64,000 nt of DNA. It comes from Phycisphaerales bacterium. Lineage in GTDB: Bacteria > Planctomycetota > Phycisphaerae > Tepidisphaerales > Tepidisphaeraceae. The translations under genes and the position numbers were made by a program. Positions 53,398 to 62,703 of this stretch are shown here, piece after piece. The stretch covers positions 48,622-112,621 of the forward strand of contig JADYZN010000026.1 of NCBI GenBank assembly GCA_020853095.1, in the 5' to 3' direction. Every line of letters starts with the position of its first letter. The first letter of the stretch is position 1. The notes under the pieces are model-generated. The model searched no databases. It saw only the letters and a program-made list of their open reading frames with translations, and was not told the DNA's origin.

Positions 53398-54312
53398 ATG
53401 GAATCTCCCGCCTCCAGATGGATCAATTACAACCACCTGTATTATTTCTGGGTGGTGGCCCGCGAAGGGGGGGTCGTCCGCGCCGGCGAGGAGTTGATGG
53501 TCTCGCAGCCGACGATCAGCTCGCAGCTCAAGCAGTTGGAAAAAGCCCTGGGTCACAAACTGTTCGACCGCGCGGGGCGGGGATTGAAACTGACCGATCC
53601 GGGCCGGATGGCGTTCAATTTCGCCAACGAAATCTTTTCGCTGGGACAGGAGATGATCAACGCCCTGGAACATCAGCCCGCCGGCCGGGCGCTGCGGCTG
53701 TCGGTGGGGCTGGTGGACGTGATCCCCAAACCCGTCGCCCGCCAACTGCTCGAGCCGGCGCTGCGCCTGCCACAGCCCGTGCGGCTGGTCTGCCGCGAAG
53801 ACAAGGCCGACCGCCTGCTGGCCGACCTGGCCGCCCGACGAACCGACATGGTGCTCAGCGACGGCCCCATCGGAACCGCCGTGCAGGTGCAGGGATACAA
53901 CCACCTGCTGGGCGATTCAGGGGTCTCCTTTTTCGCCCGCGAAGACCTGGCCAAACGTTATCGCCGCGGATTCCCCAAATCGCTGGAAGGCGCCCCGGTG
54001 TTGTTGCCCAGCGACCACACCCAGCTCCGCCGCTCGCTCAACAGTTGGTTCGATTCCAGGCGGATTCACCCCATCGTCGTCGGCGAATTTGACGACAGCG
54101 CCCTGATGTTCTGGTTCGGCCACGGCGGCGCGGGAGTCTTTCCCGGCCCATCGGTGATGGAAAACGACATCCAGCACGACTTGCGCGTCCGCCTGGTCGG
54201 CCGCGCCAAGGACATCCGCGAACAATTTTACGCCATCACGATGGAGGAAAAAAACAAACACCCCGCCGTCGTCGCCATCTGCAACGCCGCGCGCAAAGCC
54301 CTGACCGGCTGA
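53398..54312 (+). CDS. nhaR: LysR-family activator NhaR
   Basis: 304 residues. The opening WINYNHLYYFWVVAREGG is characteristic of NhaR, with a LysR HTH (VSQPTISSQLKQLEKALGHKLFDRAGRGLKLT, ~35-66) and an effector-binding domain after it. In E. coli NhaR activates nhaA in response to sodium and pH. No antiporter gene is adjacent here, so its targets are elsewhere or different. Confidence 0.9.
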   Translation: MESPASRWINYNHLYYFWVVAREGGVVRAGEELMVSQPTISSQLKQLEKALGHKLFDRAGRGLKLTDPGRMAFNFANEIFSLGQEMINALEHQPAGRALRLSVGLVDVIPKPVARQLLEPALRLPQPVRLVCREDKADRLLADLAARRTDMVLSDGPIGTAVQVQGYNHLLGDSGVSFFAREDLAKRYRRGFPKSLEGAPVLLPSDHTQLRRSLNSWFDSRRIHPIVVGEFDDSALMFWFGHGGAGVFPGPSVMENDIQHDLRVRLVGRAKDIREQFYAITMEEKNKHPAVVAICNAARKALTG

Positions 54313-54345
54313 CCCGGCCGTTCCCCATTCAGCTCTGTCGTTGAA

Positions 54346-55269
54346 TCAAAGCAACGCCCGACAACACGACCAGACCTCATCGACCGGCAATCGTTCGATC
54401 GGCTCCTGTCGCAACGCATGAACCTTCGGCCCCAGCGGTTTCCAGATATTCGGATCGGTGGGACCGAACAGCGCGATGGTCGGCACGGCCATGATCCCCG
54501 CCAGGTGGGTCGGCCCGCTGTCGTTGCCAACCCACAACCGCGCCGACAGGATGTGCCTCAGCAAATCCGTCAACGTCGCCGGCTCGATGATCGAACCGAC
54601 CTGCTCCAACCGTTGCATCTCCTTTGTCGACAATCGCTCCCGTTCCACCTCCCCGATCACCCAACACAAAGGCAATCGCTCCGATTGCAGATGTCTCGCC
54701 AGCTCGATAAACCGATCCAACGGCCAACATTTGTCGACGCCGCCGCTGCCGGGATGCAGACAAATCGACTCCGGCTGATGTCGGGCCGCCAACCCCCGAT
54801 CCGCGATCGACTTCAGTATCTGCCGCATCGCCGTATGCAGCACCACATCCGATGCCAGTTGATCCAGAATGAACCCCGCCGCCGGCCCGTTCAATTTTTC
54901 TCCCATCGGAGGATGCAGCGACAGCACTTTTGTCTCGGGATTCAGTTGAAGCAGCCGCCCAACCACAGGGTCGGCCTGGCGCGGCGTAAACAGCGCGATC
55001 GTGTGAGCCGAAGCAAGAAGCTTTAATTCAGCCGGTGAAAGAATCATCTCATCCGAATACAACCCATGCCAGCCGCTCTCGACATCCACCGACTCCACCC
55101 CCAGCGCCTGCTCCGCCAGTTTCCCCTTTTGCGACGCCGTGACGTAAAAAATCCGGCTCTGTGGATACAGCCTGCCCAACGCCACCGCCAGCGGCCAGGT
55201 CAATACGAAATCGCCCAAGGCTCCGCCATGAAAAATCAGTACGTTCCGACGCGGAAGCATGAGATGCAT
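54346..55269 (-). CDS. Glycosyltransferase family 9 (heptosyltransferase-like)
   Basis: 307 residues, GT-B fold. HGGALGDFVLTWPLAVAL at the start and DSGPTHLAGIMAVPTIALFGPTDPNIW near the end are the GT9 motifs. Such enzymes add heptose or other sugars to LPS core. It begins 70 bp after the SpoIIE phosphatase stop, with the second 22-bp palindrome between them. The ATG at 55260 is an alternative. Confidence 0.85.
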   Translation of the reverse strand: MHLMLPRRNVLIFHGGALGDFVLTWPLAVALGRLYPQSRIFYVTASQKGKLAEQALGVESVDVESGWHGLYSDEMILSPAELKLLASAHTIALFTPRQADPVVGRLLQLNPETKVLSLHPPMGEKLNGPAAGFILDQLASDVVLHTAMRQILKSIADRGLAARHQPESICLHPGSGGVDKCWPLDRFIELARHLQSERLPLCWVIGEVERERLSTKEMQRLEQVGSIIEPATLTDLLRHILSARLWVGNDSGPTHLAGIMAVPTIALFGPTDPNIWKPLGPKVHALRQEPIERLPVDEVWSCCRALL

Positions 55270-55317
55270 TGTCGGGCGATGCCATCCGATTGGCAAATGC
55301 GCCCGCCCCGTTGATTT

Positions 55318-55339
55318 AGAGCCTCTCCGGACAGGCTCT
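55318..55339. repeat. 22-bp palindrome (AGAGCC...GGCTCT), copy B
   Basis: Matches the element at 25186-25207 at 20 of 22 bases. Again the last base of the palindrome is the first base of the stop codon (TTA, 55339-55341) of the minus-strand gene, here the PocR-SpoIIE protein. Confidence 0.75.
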
Positions 55340-57057
55340 TACGTCAACCGGACCACGACCAGCGTGACATCGTCCACCCGTTTGGTCAGCCCCACGAATC
55401 GTCGCATCTCCCACAGGATGTTCTGCGCGACGGCGTCGGCCGATGCGCCCCCCTTGGTGAACGCTTCGACGATCCGCTGGCGCCCGAACGTTTCCTGCTT
55501 GAAATTCATCGCATCGGCCAGTCCGTCGGTGTACATCATCAGGATGTCGCCCCGTTGCAGGTCGATGAAACTCTGGGTGTACGGTTCATCCGCCAGCACG
55601 CCCAGCACCATGTTGTCGCTGCCCAGTTCAAGAATCTTGCCTTTTCTCAAAACCAGCGGTGGCGGGTGTCCGGCGTTGCAATAGGTCAGCCGCCTGCTGC
55701 GCAAATCCAGCACGCCGTAAAACAGCGTCACGAATTCGCTGGGCTTGGTGTCGCGGCAGAGCATCAGGTTGATCCGCCGCATGATCTCGTACAGGTAATA
55801 GACGTTGTCCGCCTGCGCCCGCAAAAACGCCCGCACCGACGCCATGATCAGGCTGGCCGGCACGCCCTTGCCGCTGACATCCGCCATCGCCAGCCCCAGG
55901 TTGTCGCCGGGCAGGGGGATGAAATCGTAAAAATCCCCCCCCAGTTCAAAGCAGGGCACGTAGACGCTGGCGATGTCCACCCCGTCCAGCACCGGCGGCT
56001 GCTGGGGGATCATTCGCTGCTGCACATCCGCCGCCATGCGAACCTGTTTTTCCAGCGCCTCCGACTCGATCGCCTCGGTCAACAGCCGCGTGTTCTCGAT
56101 GGCCGCCGCCGCCTGTGCGGCCACGGCTTTCATCATCGCGATGCGAAGCTGGCTGAAATTCTGTTCCTGCGCGGTATAAAGACGCAAAACGCCGATCGCC
56201 TTCCCCTTGTATCGCATCCCCACCGACAACATCGACACGATCCCCTCGCGGCCGGCTTCCTGCGGGTATTGCACGCGCGGGTCGGTGGCCATGTCCCGAA
56301 CGTATTCATACCCCTTGGGCGACAGCGCCACGCGGTCGATCTCGGCCCGGCTCAGACGCACCGGCCCCTTGGCCAGATACACATCCGACAGTTTGTGAAC
56401 CGCCTTGATGACCAGCTCATCGTTGTCCTCATCAATCAGGCGGATGCTGGTCGCCTTGACGTTCATCACCTCGGCGACGACCTCCACCGTGCGATGCAGC
56501 ACTTTCTGTAGGTCGCGCGCATCGGCCAGCATCATCGTGACGTTGTAGACCGCCGTCAGCTCGTTGATGCGCTGGCGAAGCTGAAATTCCTGAAAACAAA
56601 GCCGTGCGATCGCGTTGGCCAGAAGAAACAGAAATTGAATCGCCGCCGGCCGGGTGTTGCGCGCACGGGTCAGTTGCGACGCCAGCGATTTGATCTGCTT
56701 GGCGTCGACGCCATATTTCTCGGCCCATGAGGCCAGCTTCTCCTCGTCCACCACGCCGGCCTTGGCATCGGCCGACATGCGGATCGTCCCCAGCCGCTGG
56801 TTGTTGACGATGATGGGGGCGACGTATTCCCCGCCGGAACGGTGGGGGCCTTCCATGGTTTCATCGGCCGCCGCCAGGGCCTTTTGCTTGCGTAAAAACT
56901 CGCTGGTGGGGTTGGGCTGGGTCAAAACGTTGCCCGCGGCGTCCGTGATGGTCGCCTTGACCCCCGCCACCGCCGCGAAGCTGTCCTGGATCTCCTGCAA
57001 CGTCGGCAGATCCATGAAGTCCGTCAGTTCCAGTTTGTCCGAATCCAGCAATGCCAT
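55339..57057 (-). CDS. PocR-GAF-SpoIIE signalling phosphatase
   Basis: 572 residues from the ATG at 57057. An N-terminal PocR-type sensor (LTDFMDLPTLQEIQDSFAAVAGVKATITDAAGN, residues ~10-42, to ~180), then a GAF domain (~200-330), then a C-terminal SpoIIE/PPM phosphatase with metal sites in GGDFYDFIPL and ADVSGKGVPA. It probably dephosphorylates an anti-anti-sigma factor in response to a small ligand. Upstream in-frame sequence lacks conservation. Confidence 0.87.
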   Translation of the reverse strand: MALLDSDKLELTDFMDLPTLQEIQDSFAAVAGVKATITDAAGNVLTQPNPTSEFLRKQKALAAADETMEGPHRSGGEYVAPIIVNNQRLGTIRMSADAKAGVVDEEKLASWAEKYGVDAKQIKSLASQLTRARNTRPAAIQFLFLLANAIARLCFQEFQLRQRINELTAVYNVTMMLADARDLQKVLHRTVEVVAEVMNVKATSIRLIDEDNDELVIKAVHKLSDVYLAKGPVRLSRAEIDRVALSPKGYEYVRDMATDPRVQYPQEAGREGIVSMLSVGMRYKGKAIGVLRLYTAQEQNFSQLRIAMMKAVAAQAAAAIENTRLLTEAIESEALEKQVRMAADVQQRMIPQQPPVLDGVDIASVYVPCFELGGDFYDFIPLPGDNLGLAMADVSGKGVPASLIMASVRAFLRAQADNVYYLYEIMRRINLMLCRDTKPSEFVTLFYGVLDLRSRRLTYCNAGHPPPLVLRKGKILELGSDNMVLGVLADEPYTQSFIDLQRGDILMMYTDGLADAMNFKQETFGRQRIVEAFTKGGASADAVAQNILWEMRRFVGLTKRVDDVTLVVVRLT

Positions 57058-57205
57058 CCATGCTCCGGGCCGTTCATCCTGCGAATGGGCAGATTGTAGA
57101 GCTTGGAGGAAGACCTTCAACGCGGCAACATTTGCGCTGTCCACAATTCCGCTCCCGGCGGATACGATTTCCCATTGACAAGACGGGAATCTATAAGGAG
57201 CGGCC

Positions 57206-57994
57206 ATGAACAGGCAAATCGTCAATGGAACGTACGTTTCCTATCAGGATCAGGGCCAGGGCCTGCCGCTGATGTTGCTGCATGGCTATCCGCTGGACAG
57301 CCGGCTCTGGCAGCATCAACTGGCCGGGCTGTCCGATGAATTCCGGGTGATCACGCCCGATTTACGCGGATTCGGCCAATCCACCGGCGGGGGGGCGTTT
57401 TCGATGGAATCCCAGGCCGACGATGTCCATGCGCTGGCCGAAGCGTTGAATCTGGGAAAATTTTTTCTGGCCGGCCTGTCGATGGGGGGGTACATCACGC
57501 TGGCCTATTGCCGAAAATATCCATCCACCCTGCGCGGGGTGGGCCTGATTGACACCCGCGCCGAGGCCGACACGCCCGACGGCCGCCAAAACCGGGATAA
57601 AGCCATCGAGCTGGTTCGGCTGCATGGAAGCAAGGCCATCGCCGATCAGATGCTCCCCAAACTTCTGGCGCCCGAAACCATCAACCATCGCCCGCAACTG
57701 GCCTCCATCGTCCGTCAGATGTGCGAACAATGTTCGCCGCAAACCATCGCGACCGCCTTGGCGGCGATGCGCGACCGGGCGGACCAGATCGAATTTCTCC
57801 CCTCGCTGGCCGAGGCGACCCTCATCATTGTCGGCGATCAGGATGCCATCACCCCGCCGGTCATCGCCGACGCGATGCACAAGGCGATCCCCCAATCGCA
57901 ACTGGTCGTGATCCGCGGCGCCGGCCACCTGGCCCCGCTGGAACAGCCCCAGCAGGTGAACCGCGCGCTGCGGGCGTTTCTCAAGGCCGGATAA
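57206..57994 (+). CDS. Alpha/beta hydrolase
   Basis: 262 residues. Oxyanion motif LLHGYPLDSRLW near residue 24, nucleophile Ser in GLSMGGY (~95), Asp in IVGDQDAITPP (~213) and His in GAGHLAPLE (~242) form a catalytic triad. It resembles 3-oxoadipate enol-lactonase and related esterases, but no pathway neighbours define it. A TAAGGAG-type site precedes the ATG. It is divergent from the phosphatase gene. Confidence 0.85.
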   Translation: MNRQIVNGTYVSYQDQGQGLPLMLLHGYPLDSRLWQHQLAGLSDEFRVITPDLRGFGQSTGGGAFSMESQADDVHALAEALNLGKFFLAGLSMGGYITLAYCRKYPSTLRGVGLIDTRAEADTPDGRQNRDKAIELVRLHGSKAIADQMLPKLLAPETINHRPQLASIVRQMCEQCSPQTIATALAAMRDRADQIEFLPSLAEATLIIVGDQDAITPPVIADAMHKAIPQSQLVVIRGAGHLAPLEQPQQVNRALRAFLKAG

Positions 57995-58040
57995 TCTATT
58001 GCCGCCGATCCCACCCCGCGGGAATGAAACCTCCGCGCAA

Positions 58041-58083
58041 ATAAAAACGCCCGACGTGATCGTGTAAACGATGACGACGGGCG
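58041..58083 (-). terminator. Rho-independent terminator of the candidate ncRNA
   Basis: On the minus strand, CGCCCG (rc of 58078-58083) pairs with CGGGCG (rc of 58048-58053), with two inner helices (CGT/ACG and ATCGT/ACGAT), and TTTTTAT follows. There is no T-run for the plus-strand hydrolase. Confidence 0.78.
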
Positions 58084-58265
58084 AAAAAACGGAAAATCCA
58101 CCTGTGCCGTGCGGGAGCGGTTGATCAAACCCTTCGTGAAAAGTGGGTGATAATCCGAATCAGGAGGGTTCTCCTGTTTTCCTCGCCGTTCGGATCCCGA
58201 CGTTGAACGGTCGTCGCGAAACGACCGATGCCGCGGGCATGCGGCGGGCGAGCGGTTATCCCCGG
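58041..58265 (-). ncRNA. Candidate standalone structured RNA, ~225 nt
   Basis: The intergenic stretch 57995-58404 holds no gene but does contain a complete minus-strand transcription unit: a promoter, several stable hairpins and an intrinsic terminator. Hairpins on the RNA are GCCGC/GCGGC, GGTCGT/ACGACC and CAGGAG/CTCCTG, with possible closing helices GATAA/TTATC and CTCGCC/GGCGAG that enclose the first half. I see none of the conserved sequences of RNase P, SRP RNA or tmRNA. It may be a 6S-like or new RNA. Confidence 0.5.
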
Positions 58266-58271
58266 GGGTTG

Positions 58272-58301
58272 ATTATAGGTTTAACCAATAATGCTCCTCA
58301 A
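58272..58301 (-). promoter_or_regulatory. Promoter of the candidate ncRNA (minus strand)
   Basis: On the minus strand TTGAGG (58296-58301) and TATAAT (58272-58277) are separated by 18 bp; the expected start is near 58265. Confidence 0.55.
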
Positions 58302-58404
58302 TCTCGTACACCGCAGAACGTCCGTCTCATTGAATCTTATCGGCGTTCGCACCATCGGGCAATCAACAAAAATGCCCGAAGAATCCGTTCAATTCCGCAA
58401 CAAT

Positions 58405-59547
58405 TCAAAACGGCGGATCCTCGCCGCGCTTCCACCATTCCCCGTCGCTTTTGCGGCCGTTCTCCTCGTCGAGCGTGTCGCCATCCGAAAACGGATTTCC
58501 CTCCCCTTCGTACTGCTGCGTCCCGCGCACGATCGACGCCAGCGCCACCGAGAAGATCGCGCTGATCGACTGCAACGCCTTGGCATCCTCGTCGGTGAAC
58601 GGTTTGTCCGCATCGCGGAATAATATCATCGCGGCCAGCGGCTCGCCCAGGTAAGTGCAGTTGGCGCCCATGATCGCCTGATCCGCCAGGTAATCCAGCT
58701 CCGCCTCGGTCAGCCGTTCCTGCGCTTCCTCGGGCATCAGGTGGATGAACCCTTCGCGCACGACCAATGGCAGCAGTCCGCGCTGGATCGCGTAGGCCAG
58801 TTCCTGGTCGCCGGCGATGGTGAACTTCATGTACGCGCCCAGTTGGAATTCCGTATCCTCGGCCGCCAGCCAGATCGCGATGTTGCTGTATCCCAGTTGC
58901 CGCAGCATCCAGTCCATCGCGTGGCACAGGAGCTGCTCCAGGTCCTTCGCCTCGCTGATGAATTTCCGGAATCCCTCCTGCGTGCGCACCACGTCCATCT
59001 GCCGCGACAATTCGGTGTACGCCCGGATCAGATCGTTGCACAGCAGGTCCACCTTTTTGGAAACGACCTTGCGGGCCGAGTTCAGACGTTTGACCGCATC
59101 CCGCAGCCGGTCCAGCCGCTGGGTTTCCCTGACCTGCTTCGCCTGGCGGGCCAGCGCCGATCTGACGTGGTCCATCAACTGACTTGCCGAAAAGGGCTTG
59201 GCGACGAAATCCACCGCACCCTGCCGAAGCGCCGTCACCGCCCGATCGACGCTCGGCGCGCCGGTGATGACGATCGCGCCCGCCTGCGGGTGGCGCGCTC
59301 GCAACGTCTCCAGCAGTGTCGTTCCATCCCCGTCGGGCAGGTTCACATCCACCACCAGCAGGTCGATCGGCTCGTTTTCGATCACCTGCCGGGCCTGTTG
59401 AATGTTCTGCACCGCCACCAGCCGGCAGGGGATCTGTCTCCCGATCACGTCTCCGGCCAGTTCCGCCAGCGAAGGCTCATCATCCACCACGAGAATGTTC
59501 GCCTTGCCGACGGCCAGCGCCGGGGTTTTGCTTAATACCGGTGTCAT
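58405..59547 (-). CDS. Response regulator with REC and GAF-like domains
   Basis: 380 residues. An N-terminal receiver domain has the acidic pocket VVDDE (20-24), phosphorylation Asp67 in LLVVDVNLPDGDG and Lys in VAKPF near residue 118. A coiled-coil linker (~135-185) leads to a GAF-like sensor (~190-345). There is no DNA-binding output. It is the last gene of the HTH-REC / HDOD-kinase / REC-GAF operon, with a 31-bp gap to the kinase. Confidence 0.86.
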   Translation of the reverse strand: MTPVLSKTPALAVGKANILVVDDEPSLAELAGDVIGRQIPCRLVAVQNIQQARQVIENEPIDLLVVDVNLPDGDGTTLLETLRARHPQAGAIVITGAPSVDRAVTALRQGAVDFVAKPFSASQLMDHVRSALARQAKQVRETQRLDRLRDAVKRLNSARKVVSKKVDLLCNDLIRAYTELSRQMDVVRTQEGFRKFISEAKDLEQLLCHAMDWMLRQLGYSNIAIWLAAEDTEFQLGAYMKFTIAGDQELAYAIQRGLLPLVVREGFIHLMPEEAQERLTEAELDYLADQAIMGANCTYLGEPLAAMILFRDADKPFTDEDAKALQSISAIFSVALASIVRGTQQYEGEGNPFSDGDTLDEENGRKSDGEWWKRGEDPPF

Positions 59548-59578
59548 CCTTCTTCCCTTCCTGTTTTGACCTCTATCA

Positions 59579-61882
59579 TCAAGGCGCTACCTTGCGCGCT
59601 GACTGCTGATCCGCCGCCGCTTCCACCGCCGGCAGCAGGATCAACGTCCGGGTTCCTTCGTTCCGACGACTTTCCAACCGGATCGATCCACCATTGGATT
59701 CGATCCATCTCGACGCCCTGGCCAACCCCATGCCGCGGCGTCGGCCCGCCGGCTTGAAGCTGAAAAACGGATCGAACGCATGTCGAACCGTATGCTCATC
59801 CATCCCGCATCCATTGTCCGCGATGGTCATCACCACCCGGCCGGAATACGGATCGAACGCGGCCTGGATCGTCAATTTTCCTTCGCGGCCGTCCGTGGCC
59901 TGGATCGCGTTGTCGATCACCTCGACCAGCGCCGCCGTCACCTGCTCGGTATCCACCCGCACCTGCGGGACTTCCTGAATCGTCCGCTCTATCGTCCTAT
60001 CGGCTGGATCGGTCCGCGCCTTGGCCAGTTCCACCGCCCGAATCACCAATTCCTCTACCGACACCGATTTCACCTGCGGCGGCTGCGGGCGGGCGAAATC
60101 CATCAGCTCGGAGATCATTTCGCTCAGCCGGTGCGACTGCTCATAGATCAATTTCGCCGCCGTCTGCTGTTTCGCGTCCGACAATTGTGCCGCCAGCAAC
60201 TGTGATCGGCCGGAAATGATCGCCAGCGGATTGTTCATCTCGTGGGCCGCCCCCGCCGCCATCTCGCCCACCATGATCAGCGTCCTGGACCGCAAAATTT
60301 CGTTCTGGGCGTTGTGCAACTGCCGGTTGGCCTCGGCCAGTTGCTCGGCCAGAATCCTCGCCTCATCGCGAATCTGGGCCGTCCGCAACGCCAGGCTCCA
60401 TCCGCCGGCGATGGCGCTCAATTCCTGTATCTGCGGGCTGAGACGTTGCGACTCGCCCGCCGGCCCGCCCCAGATCACCCCGCCGATGCACTGCCCTTCG
60501 GCCTCCAGGGCGATCCAGTAACGCTGGTCGTGGGTCAACCTCGGAGAAATCGCCGACACCAGCCATTCCAGTTCATCCCCGACCGGCAGGATCGGAACGT
60601 CCATCCCGCCCGGAATTTTCAATGAATACGCGCCGGCGGCCTGATCGCCCATCGCCGGGGGTGGACAATCAACCAGCGCGCTTTGACACACCTCCCCCGT
60701 CTGATCAAATAGCAACGCCTCGGCGAACGTCTGCCCGGGGGTGAGCGAAAAAACGCAGGCGCTTCGCACATCCAACACCGTGATGGCCGTCTGGCCGATC
60801 GCCGCCAGCACCGTTTGCGGCGGGGCATCCGGCCGCAACACCGACTGAAATCCGCTCAAGGCGTCAAAAAACCGCGCCCGCACCGCCAATTTACGATTCT
60901 TGCTGGCCAGTTGGCCGCTCACCCGCCCCAGTTCCTTGTTCGCCTGCGCCAACGCCTGCTGATACAGCTCGCTGCCGCTGGTCTGCCCCAGCCCCAGGGC
61001 CTGCGCCCTGGGCTCGATCTGTTCCACAAGCCCCTGCTGAACCTTCAAAACCTGCTCCCCATTCAATCCCACCGCGTCCATCAGAACGTTTTTGCCGACC
61101 GCGAAAACGTAATTACCGCTGTATCCCAGGTGCTGTTCGCGGACGATCAGATCCGCCAGCGTCACCAGGTTCAACAACCGGGGGTTTTTCACCGTCGCCG
61201 GCAACGCTTCGGGCAACTGGCCGTGCAGCCAGATCGAATCCCGTATCGTCAGCGGCAATTGCCATCGCTCGGCCAGCCTCTTGCCGACGACCATGTGGTC
61301 CAGCCCGATCACCGTCCGCTCCAGGTCGGCGATGTTCCCCCTCAACAAATCCGCCGCCTCGACCACCCGGTCAAAACTCTTGGGAAGCACCGCATCCAGC
61401 GCCACTTTCCCCAGGTCGTGCAGCAACCCGCACACGAACGCCTCGGCCGGATCGACCCCGGCCCCTTTTTTCTGGGCCGCCAGCAGCTCGCAGCAGCAGG
61501 CCACCGCGACGGAATGTTTCCAGAATTCCTCGCGGCTGAAATGCCCTGTTTTGTTTGGAGATTCTTCGGCGAAGCACTGAAACACCGACACCGCCAGCAC
61601 CGCGCTGCGCACGGCCTCGAACCCCAGCAGCGACACCGCCCGCTCGACGCTGGTCACCTGCCCCCGCACCCCGACGTCCGCACGGTGCACCAGTTGCAAT
61701 ATCCGCGTCGTCAACGCCGGATCGCTGGTGATCAGCCTCACCACGTCCGCGGCGCTCGATTCATCGCTGCTGGTCGCCTCCAACACCCGGATCGCCACGG
61801 CCGGCAGCGTCGGCAGATCCTCCAGTTGCTGAAGAATCAACTCGACGCGCTTTTCACGAAGCTGGTCGCTGCCTTGTGTCAT
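59579..61882 (-). CDS. HDOD-histidine kinase fusion protein
   Basis: 767 residues. An HDOD domain spans ~15-270, with LLHDLGK at 153-159 keeping the H and D of an HD site. A GAF-like region (~340-500), a coiled coil (~500-535) and a HisKA domain with phosphorylation His547 in GAAHEMNNPLAI follow, then a HATPase_c domain with DNAIQA (N box) and DNGCGMDE. No membrane segment is present, so it senses a cytoplasmic signal. It lies between two receiver proteins, its likely partners. Confidence 0.9.
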   Translation of the reverse strand: MTQGSDQLREKRVELILQQLEDLPTLPAVAIRVLEATSSDESSAADVVRLITSDPALTTRILQLVHRADVGVRGQVTSVERAVSLLGFEAVRSAVLAVSVFQCFAEESPNKTGHFSREEFWKHSVAVACCCELLAAQKKGAGVDPAEAFVCGLLHDLGKVALDAVLPKSFDRVVEAADLLRGNIADLERTVIGLDHMVVGKRLAERWQLPLTIRDSIWLHGQLPEALPATVKNPRLLNLVTLADLIVREQHLGYSGNYVFAVGKNVLMDAVGLNGEQVLKVQQGLVEQIEPRAQALGLGQTSGSELYQQALAQANKELGRVSGQLASKNRKLAVRARFFDALSGFQSVLRPDAPPQTVLAAIGQTAITVLDVRSACVFSLTPGQTFAEALLFDQTGEVCQSALVDCPPPAMGDQAAGAYSLKIPGGMDVPILPVGDELEWLVSAISPRLTHDQRYWIALEAEGQCIGGVIWGGPAGESQRLSPQIQELSAIAGGWSLALRTAQIRDEARILAEQLAEANRQLHNAQNEILRSRTLIMVGEMAAGAAHEMNNPLAIISGRSQLLAAQLSDAKQQTAAKLIYEQSHRLSEMISELMDFARPQPPQVKSVSVEELVIRAVELAKARTDPADRTIERTIQEVPQVRVDTEQVTAALVEVIDNAIQATDGREGKLTIQAAFDPYSGRVVMTIADNGCGMDEHTVRHAFDPFFSFKPAGRRRGMGLARASRWIESNGGSIRLESRRNEGTRTLILLPAVEAAADQQSARKVAP

Positions 61883-61909
61883 GCGAGGGACCGTTCACGG
61901 CCTGATGGA

Positions 61910-62473
61910 TCACACCGTCAACAGTTCCCCGACCCGTTCGATCAGCTTTTCAATGTTGAACGGCTTTTTCACGAAATCATCCGCCCCGGACCTCATCAGG
62001 TCGTTGATCTCATCCTGATTCACCACGCCCGAAACAATCACGATCTTGATCTGCTCAAAATTCGGATTGGCCCGCAACGTCTTGCACACCACGTTGCCGT
62101 TCACGTCCGGCAGCATGTAGTCCAGAATCACCAGGTCCGGCATGAACTCCTGCGTCAACATGCCCGCGTCATAGCCGGTCGAGGCGGTCTTGACTTCAAA
62201 TCGACCATCCCGCTCCAGCACGTCCACGAACAATTCCACAATTTCCGGATCGTCGTCCACCACCAGGATTTTTCGCTTGCCCGAATCCAACGCATCCGGC
62301 GGAATGCCGTTCTCCTTCATGAACGCAATCAACGCCTCACGCGGAATCCGCCGAAACCGGCTGCCCGGCACGCGAAACCCCTTCAATCGCCCGCTGTCAA
62401 AACAACGAATGATCGTCTGCTGCGAAACCTTGCAAACGTCCGCAGCCTCTCCGGTTGTGAATACTGTCTTCAT
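61910..62473 (-). CDS. Response regulator with N-terminal excisionase-type HTH and C-terminal REC
   Basis: 187 residues. Residues ~1-55 form a MerR/excisionase-like HTH (TTGEAADVCKVSQQTIIRCFDSGRLKGFRVPGSRFRRI), and a receiver domain follows (~67-187) with DDD at 73-75, phosphorylation Asp118 in LVILDYMLPDVNG and Lys in KKPFN. The domain order, DNA-binding first and receiver last, is the reverse of most response regulators. First gene of the operon. Confidence 0.88.
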   Translation of the reverse strand: MKTVFTTGEAADVCKVSQQTIIRCFDSGRLKGFRVPGSRFRRIPREALIAFMKENGIPPDALDSGKRKILVVDDDPEIVELFVDVLERDGRFEVKTASTGYDAGMLTQEFMPDLVILDYMLPDVNGNVVCKTLRANPNFEQIKIVIVSGVVNQDEINDLMRSGADDFVKKPFNIEKLIERVGELLTV

Positions 62474-62541
62474 CCTTCACCTCGTCGCCCCGTCAAATCA
62501 TCAACAACGGCAATCTTTATCATCTTTATCCAATTACCCTA

Positions 62542-62569
62542 TTTATACATCGACTCAAAAAAATAGCAA
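62542..62569 (-). promoter_or_regulatory. Promoter candidate for the phosphorelay operon (minus strand)
   Basis: On the minus strand TTGCTA (62564-62569) and TATAAA (62542-62547) with a 16-bp spacer, in the AT-rich divergent region 62474-62703. Confidence 0.45.
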
Positions 62570-62703
62570 CTTGAAAACGATAATCTTTACCCATCTTCCC
62601 CATCCTCCAGTCAAATTCTTGCGGTAGGATGGGGGGTTTATATTTTATTGGACGGTGATAAGATGGGATATGGTCATTTCAGATCGTTGTTCTGGAGAAC
62701 CAT

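Noticed and set aside
58041..58083. Terminator for the plus-strand alpha/beta hydrolase
   Set aside because: The T-run exists only on the minus strand.
60815..62566. 583-codon plus-strand frame opposite the HDOD kinase
   Set aside because: Composition bias of the opposite strand; the HDOD, HisKA and HATPase motifs are on the minus strand.
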